Part shown: positions 5,494-10,107 of the stretch, piece by piece
Layout: each line of letters begins with the position of its first letter
Position numbering within the stretch: position 1 is the first letter of the stretch
Source of the DNA: Synergistaceae bacterium
GTDB taxonomy: Bacteria > Synergistota > Synergistia > Synergistales > Synergistaceae
Direction: 5' to 3'
Assembly (NCBI GenBank): GCA_030539135.1
Contig: JAUNSQ010000046.1
Span: 1 to 10,107 of the forward strand
Length of the DNA stretch: 10,107 nt
Notes under the pieces: generated by a model
The model's input: the letters and a program-made list of their open reading frames with translations, nothing else
Told to the model about the DNA's origin: nothing
Databases searched by the model: none
Program-made: the position numbers and the translations under genes

Positions 5494-6486
5494 GTGAAAA
5501 AGTTTCTAGCAGCAGTACTTCTCGTTTCAGTGCTTTTTGTCTCAAGCGCAGCGATGGCAGCCGAAAAACTCACGGTCTACACATCGATGAAAGATTCCCT
5601 TATCGGAGCACTCAAGGATGAGTTCCTCAAGAAGAACCCTGGAATCGAATTTGACGCATACGTGGCCGGAGCCGGAAAGCTCATGGCGAAGATAGCCGCG
5701 GAACGCGAAGCCGGCAAACTCGTCGTCGACGTGCTCTGGCACAGCGAAGTCCCCGACTTCTATCAGCTTAAGAAAGAGGGAGTTCTCCAGCCCTACAAAT
5801 CGCCCAACGCGAAATATGTAGAGAGCCCTGTCAAGGAACCGGAAGGCTACTTCACGCCGGTACGTAACGGAACGCTTGGCATCGTCTACAACACACGCCT
5901 CATCAAAAAGGCCCCGAAATCATGGAAAGAGGTCCTTGGCGCGGATTACAAAGGCGCGTTTGGAATTGCAGACCCTGCCCTTTCAGGAACGGCATACGGA
6001 AGCGTAGCGGGACTCGCGAAACTTTACGGCTGGAAGTTCTTTGAAGACATCCAGAAGAACGGCGGCATCCTCGGCAAGGGCTCAGGCCAGGTCATCGACG
6101 ATACAGCGATGGGCGACCTCGTAGCCTGCATCGGCGTCGACTATATCACGATGTCGAAGATAAAGAAGGGCGCCACGCTCGCCATGGCATACCCGAAAGA
6201 GACGATAGTCCTTCCGAGCCCCGTGGCCATCATGAAGGGTACACCGAACCTAGGTGCGGCGAAGAAATTTGTCGACTTCCTCCTTTCAAAGGAAGGCCAG
6301 CAGATCATAGCCAATAACTACACGCTCCCTGTCAGATCAGACGTCGTGCTCCCGAAGGACAGCCCGCTGCCGAAGCCGCACGCGGCAGTCGTCAACGCTA
6401 TCAAGCTTGATTTTAAGAGCATGAGCGGAGCGCCGAAGGAAGAAACGATCAAAAAATTCAAAGATATAATGCGCCCTGGCAAATAG
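5494..6486 (+). CDS. ABC importer periplasmic substrate-binding protein (AfuA/FbpA-like)
   Basis: A 330-residue exported type II periplasmic binding protein that captures the solute for the transporter encoded downstream. Residues 1-23 form a Sec signal: K2-K3, hydrophobic F4 to A20, cleavage near A-M-A-A. The mature chain opens with L26-T-V-Y-T-S-M-K-D-S, the first ligand-loop of AfuA/FbpA-like proteins. V79-D-V-L-W-H and R124-N-G-T-L-G-I-V-Y-N-T are the family's inter-domain signatures. The adjacent tyrosine pair that binds ferric ion in classical FbpA-type proteins is not present; the corresponding part reads A211-C-I-G-V-D-Y-I-T-M. Iron is therefore uncertain, and hexose phosphates (as in characterised AfuA) or other anions are possible. 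The start is GTG at 5494, preceded by AAAGGAGG (5478-5485) at ideal spacing. A strong hairpin after the gene suggests it is expressed in excess over the membrane parts. Confidence 0.88.
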   Translation: MKKFLAAVLLVSVLFVSSAAMAAEKLTVYTSMKDSLIGALKDEFLKKNPGIEFDAYVAGAGKLMAKIAAEREAGKLVVDVLWHSEVPDFYQLKKEGVLQPYKSPNAKYVESPVKEPEGYFTPVRNGTLGIVYNTRLIKKAPKSWKEVLGADYKGAFGIADPALSGTAYGSVAGLAKLYGWKFFEDIQKNGGILGKGSGQVIDDTAMGDLVACIGVDYITMSKIKKGATLAMAYPKETIVLPSPVAIMKGTPNLGAAKKFVDFLLSKEGQQIIANNYTLPVRSDVVLPKDSPLPKPHAAVVNAIKLDFKSMSGAPKEETIKKFKDIMRPGK

Positions 6487-6524
6487 CATTTACCGCTGAA
6501 CCACGGCGTTACATGCTCCATATT

Positions 6525-6557
6525 TGGACAGCTGCCACACGGCAGCTGTCCAGTTTT
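6525..6557 (+). terminator. 12-bp hairpin between binding protein and ATPase genes
   Basis: TGGACAGCTGCC (6525-6536) pairs perfectly with GGCAGCTGTCCA (6541-6552) around an ACAC loop, followed by GTTTT (6553-6557). The stem is very strong but the T-tract is only four bases. Partial termination or 3'-end protection is therefore more likely than a full stop. This fits the common pattern in which a binding protein is made in excess of its permease and ATPase. No second convincing promoter is seen between 6558 and 6611. Confidence 0.65.
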
Positions 6558-6611
6558 GCTACATCGGTATGTTTTATGTGGTATCGCTGAGTTACAAAGG
6601 GGTTGTTTTAT

Positions 6612-7712
6612 TTGGCAGAAGTTAAACTTGAACATATACGCAAGAGTTACGGCAAGAAAGTAGTCTACAAAGACCTTAACCTTACGATAAAAGACGGGGA
6701 ATGTTTTACGCTCCTCGGTCCGTCCGGGTGCGGAAAGACCGTCATGCTCCGTATGATAGCGGGGTTTGAAGCTCCCGACTCCGGCGTTATCACAATAGGC
6801 GGGGAGAAGCAATCCTCGCCGGTGGAGAAGATCATGGTCCCGCCGGACGAGCGTTCTCTCGGCGTCGTCTTTCAGGACTACGCGGTATGGCCGCATATGA
6901 CGGTCTATGAGAACGTCATATATCCTCTCAAGATACAGAAAGTCGCCAAGGCCGAGGCCGAGGCGCGCACTCAAGATGCGATCAACAGCGTTAACCTCAC
7001 TGGGCTGGAAAACCGCCTGCCGTCGCAGCTTTCAGGCGGGCAGCAGCAGAGGGTCGCGCTCGCGAGGGCGCTTGTCGCGGAGCCGAAGATAATGCTCCTC
7101 GACGAACCTCTTACGAACCTTGACGCTAACCTGCGTGAGGAAATGCGTTTTGAAATTAGAGAACTGCAGCGCAGAAAGGGAGTTACTGTCCTTTACGTCA
7201 CTCACGATCAAGAGATCGCGCTCGCGATATCAGACCGCATGGCGGTGCTCGATGAACACGGAAATATCTGCCAGATCGGCACGCCTCTCGAACTGTTCGA
7301 GACGCCGTCGAATGCGTTCGTCTTCCGTTTCATGGGAGTCGCGAACATGATTCCGGTGGAGGCCAGGGATGGCAAGCTGTACGTAAAAGGCAGAGAAGAA
7401 GTCCTCTCGGCGTCAGCTCCTGAAGATATGCCAAAAGACGCTGTGCTTGGCTGCCGTCCGTCGGACGTAGACCTCATTCGCGACCCGCAGGGCGATATGC
7501 CGATAGGGACCGTCAAGAGGGTCAACCTCCTCGGTCCGATAGTAGACCAGCGCCTTGATTTCGCCGGTATAGAGCTTCGTTCGCAGATAGACACTCATAA
7601 AGCCGTTGAGGATTCTCTCATCTTCAGCGAAGGCGACAAGGTCGGAATAAGCCTTGCGAACCAACTGATATTTGACGCAAGGACAATGGAAGGGGTGGTG
7701 GAGAATGATTAG
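6612..7712 (+). CDS. ABC importer ATPase 1 (AfuC/FbpC-like)
   Basis: A 366-residue cytoplasmic ATP-binding subunit that powers the importer. Motifs in order: aromatic A-loop Y13, Walker A G36-P-S-G-C-G-K-T43, Q-loop Q88 (V-F-Q-D-Y), signature L140-S-G-G-Q-Q-Q-R147, Walker B I160-M-L-L-D-E-P166, D-loop N169-L-D171 and switch His H198 (V-T-H-D-Q). A C-terminal TOBE-type domain follows from about residue 240, as in MalK/FbpC-like proteins. The start is taken as TTG at 6612 because AAAGGGG (6596-6602) lies nine bases upstream and the protein then begins MAEVKLEHI as relatives do. A TTG at 6603 touches that ribosome site and is unlikely. The stop overlaps the permease start by eight bases, showing translational coupling. 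The residues after Walker A are V-M instead of the usual T-T, which does not remove any catalytic group. Confidence 0.93.
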   Translation: MAEVKLEHIRKSYGKKVVYKDLNLTIKDGECFTLLGPSGCGKTVMLRMIAGFEAPDSGVITIGGEKQSSPVEKIMVPPDERSLGVVFQDYAVWPHMTVYENVIYPLKIQKVAKAEAEARTQDAINSVNLTGLENRLPSQLSGGQQQRVALARALVAEPKIMLLDEPLTNLDANLREEMRFEIRELQRRKGVTVLYVTHDQEIALAISDRMAVLDEHGNICQIGTPLELFETPSNAFVFRFMGVANMIPVEARDGKLYVKGREEVLSASAPEDMPKDAVLGCRPSDVDLIRDPQGDMPIGTVKRVNLLGPIVDQRLDFAGIELRSQIDTHKAVEDSLIFSEGDKVGISLANQLIFDARTMEGVVEND

Positions 7713-9405
7713 CGGCAAAAAATTCGGGATGGCCGAATTTATATTCCTTATAGCCGTCCTGATACTCGTAGTCATAGTCGCCCTCCCTGTCATCCTCATA
7801 TTCTGGACCTCGTTCATCGTTGACGGTCATATCAACATCCAGGCCGTCGTCAACACGCTCATGCAGGAGGACACGTTCCGAGCGCTCAAGATGTCGATAA
7901 TGATCGCGGCTTGCGTCACTGTCACGTGTACGTTCGTAGGGACGCTTTTCGCATGGCTGGTGACGAGGACTGACCTCCCGTTCAAGGAGACGATGAAGGT
8001 ACTCTTCACGGTGCCGTTCATGCTGCCTGCGTTCATCGGGGCGTTGGCTTGGAAAATACTCCTCTCGCCGCGCGCCGGGTATATCAACCAGCTGTGGATG
8101 GGCATAACTGGGTTCAACCACGCCCTGTTCAATGTCTATGGGTTCTGGGGCATAGTCGTCATCGAGACGATGTACCTCTTCCCGTTCGTGTTCATACAGG
8201 TCAGCGGCGCGCTTGAACACATGGATCCGACGCTTGAGGAATCCGCGCGCATATCTGGCGCGGGCCTCTTCACGATAACGAGAAAGATAACGATACCTCT
8301 CATCATGCCTGCCGTCGTGGCAGGGGCGCTGCTCGTCTGCCTCTATTCTTTGTCACATTTCGGCACCCCCGCCATACTTGGCACGGAGGTTGGCATCTAC
8401 ACGATACCGACGATGATATACGAGCTGATACACCAGAGCGCCGGAAGCTTTGTCGCGATACGGTCCGCTACGGTGTTATCGGTCGTGCTTGTCATATCGG
8501 CCGGCATCATCCTCTACGCGCAGAACAAGGTCATAAAATCCGGACGCTTCCAGATAATCGCTGGAAAGAGCGTTCGCCCGACGGTCCTAAAACTTCGCGG
8601 GCTCAGGATGCCCATATTCATCTTCTGCTGCATATATCTGTTCATCACGGTCATAATGCCAACAGTGACGATCTTCCTCGTTGGCCTCCTCAAAACGTAC
8701 GGGCTTCCGCTTGCGCTTGAGAATATGACATGGGAGAACTTCCGCTATGTACTCTTCGAGTGGAAGCTCACGAAGGACGCGATATGGAACTCCGCTTACC
8801 TCTCAATCTCAGCGGCTTTCGTCACGATGATTGCGGGCGGCATCATCTCCTACGTCCTCGTCAAGATGAACGTGCGCGGCAAGTGGTTCCTCGAATTCCT
8901 GGGGATGCTCCCGTTCTCGATCCCGGGCACGGTCATCGCGCTCGGCGTCATCCTAACATGGAGCGGACGCTTCGGCGTGAACATATACAACACGGCATGG
9001 ATAATCTTCGTAGCGTACATCGCGCGTTACATGGCGTTCTCGCTCAAGTCCAACAGCGCGGCGCTGGAGCAGGTGCATGATTCGCTGGTCGAGGCGGCCC
9101 GCGCGAGCGGCGCCACGCCTTGGCAGTCGCTCAAAGACGTCGTAATCCCGTTAATTCGTCCGGGCATGGTCGCGGCGTTCTTCCTCATCTTCCTCCCGGC
9201 GCTTCGCGAGCTCACGACCTCCGTCCTGCTCTATGGGCCTACCACAAGGACGATAGGCGTTGCGATATACACGCTGAACGAAGACGGCGAAACAGTCTAC
9301 GCATGCGCTCTTGCCGGAGTCGCACTGCTTCTTATAGTTGGCGGCGAGATCCTTATCAAGCGTTTCTTCGAGAAGAAGAGACACGTAGATAACGGGGGTG
9401 CATAG
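7705..9405 (+). CDS. ABC importer permease, fused double-domain (AfuB/FbpB-like)
   Basis: A 566-residue inner-membrane protein made of two homologous permease halves with about six membrane helices each, so one chain forms the whole translocation pore. Hydrophobic segments lie near residues 11-36, 60-86, 97-119, 145-167, 204-222 and 255-272, then 302-328, 364-388, 396-420, 430-446, 487-505 and 532-550. Each half carries an EAA loop that docks an ATPase: E178-E-S-A-R-I-S-G-A-G-L-F in the first and V462-E-A-A-R-A-S-G-A-T-P-W in the second. H218-F-G-T-P-A-I-L-G and R501-E-L-T-T-S-V-L-L-Y-G-P are typical of iron/AfuB-class permeases. The ATG at 7705 follows GAAGGGG (7689-7695) and overlaps the ATPase 1 stop; an earlier ATG at 7672 lies too deep in that gene. 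ATPase 2 starts two bases after its stop. Confidence 0.93.
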   Translation: MISGKKFGMAEFIFLIAVLILVVIVALPVILIFWTSFIVDGHINIQAVVNTLMQEDTFRALKMSIMIAACVTVTCTFVGTLFAWLVTRTDLPFKETMKVLFTVPFMLPAFIGALAWKILLSPRAGYINQLWMGITGFNHALFNVYGFWGIVVIETMYLFPFVFIQVSGALEHMDPTLEESARISGAGLFTITRKITIPLIMPAVVAGALLVCLYSLSHFGTPAILGTEVGIYTIPTMIYELIHQSAGSFVAIRSATVLSVVLVISAGIILYAQNKVIKSGRFQIIAGKSVRPTVLKLRGLRMPIFIFCCIYLFITVIMPTVTIFLVGLLKTYGLPLALENMTWENFRYVLFEWKLTKDAIWNSAYLSISAAFVTMIAGGIISYVLVKMNVRGKWFLEFLGMLPFSIPGTVIALGVILTWSGRFGVNIYNTAWIIFVAYIARYMAFSLKSNSAALEQVHDSLVEAARASGATPWQSLKDVVIPLIRPGMVAAFFLIFLPALRELTTSVLLYGPTTRTIGVAIYTLNEDGETVYACALAGVALLLIVGGEILIKRFFEKKRHVDNGGA

Positions 9406-9407
9406 AA

Positions 9408-10107
9408 ATGGCGTTCGTTGAACTTAGAAATGTTACTAAATTGTTCGGAGAGGTGCGCGCGGTCGACGACCTTAACCTGTCCATAGAAAAGGGAGAATGC
9501 TTCTCCTTCCTTGGTCCCTCCGGCTGCGGCAAGACAACCACGCTGCGCATGGTCGCCGGGTTTGAGGATCTCGACGAGGGCGAGATAGAGGTAGGGGGGA
9601 AGCTCATATCCTCCAGCCATAAGAATTATTATCTGCCTCCTGAGGACAGAGGCTTCGGCATGGTCTTCCAGGCTTTCGCAGTATGGCCGCACATGACGGT
9701 GTACGACAACGTCGCGTTCCCGCTCAAGATAAAGAAGCTCCCTAAGCACGAGATAGAGGAGAGGACTAAGCAGGCGCTCGAAAACACGAACCTCACGAAA
9801 CAAGCGCAGCTCTATCCAAACGACCTCTCGGGCGGAGAGAAGCAGCGCATTGCTTTGGCGCGCGCGCTTTCTATAAACCCAGGGCTGCTGCTCCTCGACG
9901 AGCCTCTGTCGAACCTCGACCCGCACCTCCGCGAAGAGATGCGCTTTGAGATAAAAGACCTCCAGCGGAAATACGACTTTGCGATAATCTATGTTACTCA
10001 CGACCAGTCGGAGGCGATGGCGCTCTCAGACCGCATCATGGTAATGCGCGACGGCAGGACGCAGCAGATCGACACGCCGCTCAACATCTACGCGAAGCCG
10101 AAGAACC
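9408..10107 (+). CDS. ABC importer ATPase 2 (AfuC/FbpC-like), 5' part
   Basis: The first 233 codons of a second ATP-binding subunit; it runs off the right edge, so the C-terminal TOBE region is not seen. Aromatic A-loop position F13, Walker A G36-P-S-G-C-G-K-T-T44, Q88 (V-F-Q-A-F), signature L140-S-G-G-E-K-Q-R147, Walker B L160-L-L-L-D-E-P166, D-loop S168-N-L-D171 and H198 (V-T-H-D-Q) are all intact, at the same positions as in ATPase 1. Long blocks are nearly identical between the two (for example L-G-P-S-G-C-G-K-T and A-V-W-P-H-M-T-V-Y), so they are paralogues. The ATG is two bases after the permease stop, with GGGGG at 9394-9398 as ribosome site. It could pair with ATPase 1 on the two non-equivalent permease halves, or replace it; sequence alone does not decide. 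Confidence 0.92.
   Translation, partial: MAFVELRNVTKLFGEVRAVDDLNLSIEKGECFSFLGPSGCGKTTTLRMVAGFEDLDEGEIEVGGKLISSSHKNYYLPPEDRGFGMVFQAFAVWPHMTVYDNVAFPLKIKKLPKHEIEERTKQALENTNLTKQAQLYPNDLSGGEKQRIALARALSINPGLLLLDEPLSNLDPHLREEMRFEIKDLQRKYDFAIIYVTHDQSEAMALSDRIMVMRDGRTQQIDTPLNIYAKPKN

Noticed and set aside
5358..5621. Plus-strand 87-codon frame starting before the binding protein gene
   Set aside because: It starts upstream of the mapped promoter elements without a ribosome site and runs out of frame into the binding-protein gene.
2898..6486. Functional link between the aldolase and the importer as a sugar-phosphate uptake and cleavage pathway
   Set aside because: It would fit if the importer carried hexose phosphates, but the two are separate transcription units with an opposite-strand operon between them, and neither substrate is known.
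6603..6611. TTG at 6603 as start of ATPase 1
   Set aside because: It directly abuts the AAAGGGG ribosome site. TTG at 6612 has correct spacing and gives the conserved N terminus.
6318..8220. Minus-strand open frames at 6318-6974, 7208-7594, 7413-7817 and 7624-8220
   Set aside because: All are antisense to the binding protein, ATPase 1 and permease genes, and have biased composition and no recognisable motif.
9297..10001. Long minus-strand open frame (234 codons)
   Set aside because: It lies wholly antisense to the permease end and ATPase 2, which carry full family motifs. Its translation is rich in R, L and V and shows no domain, a typical shadow in GC-rich coding DNA.
1..10107. CRISPR arrays, tRNA or rRNA genes, insertion sequences, phage genes
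   Set aside because: No regularly spaced repeats, cloverleaf structures, transposase or integrase motifs, or terminal inverted repeats with target duplications were seen on either strand.

Overview
The window looks like chromosomal DNA from an anaerobic bacterium, most likely of the Synergistota (Cloacibacillus/Synergistes type). This is inferred from gene content (a HypE-like AIR-synthase-related protein next to an M24 peptidase, a free-standing rubredoxin, an UPF0173 hydrolase, an AfuABC-type transporter), from roughly 55-60 % GC with heavy use of ATA and AGG/AGA codons, and from general style. No 16S or other marker gene is present to prove it.

Left part (1-2801): the 3' end of an AIR-synthase-related gene is translationally coupled (ATGA overlap) to a complete M24 Xaa-Pro-type aminopeptidase. 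A 52-residue rubredoxin follows, with its own extended -10 promoter and a strong terminator. Then comes a monocistronic UPF0173 metallo-beta-lactamase-fold hydrolase with a perfect TATAAT box and its own terminator.

Middle (2802-5373): a class II fructose-bisphosphate-aldolase-family gene on the + strand has an intact metal site and an unusual polar C-terminal tail. It converges on a two-gene minus-strand operon: an exported cyclophilin-like-fold protein followed by a short-chain flavodoxin. This operon is visibly poorer in GC than its surroundings. It is driven by a textbook MerR-family promoter: TTGACA and TAAGAT separated by 19 bp, with a TGGAG-CTAA-CTCCA dyad in the spacer. No MerR gene lies in the window. 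Upstream of that promoter, on the same strand, is a compact element made of a Shine-Dalgarno hairpin, a 14-codon Cys-containing ORF and a terminator-like hairpin.

Right part (5374-10107): an ABC importer operon of the AfuABC/FbpABC class. The order is exported binding protein, 12-bp hairpin, ATPase 1, fused double-domain permease, ATPase 2 (cut by the window end). The ATPase and permease genes overlap or nearly abut, so they are one translation unit. The hairpin after the binding-protein gene probably lets that gene be expressed above the membrane components. Two intact, related ATPase genes around a single permease gene are uncommon. The binding protein lacks the adjacent tyrosine pair of classical ferric-binding proteins, so iron is not assured as the substrate, although an imperfect Fur-box-like sequence overlaps the -10 of the operon promoter.

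Most of the window is ordinary metabolism and transport. I see no clearly new defence, mobile or RNA system. The parts most worth following up are the MerR-controlled flavodoxin/exported cyclophilin-like pair with its odd upstream element, and the two-ATPase importer.
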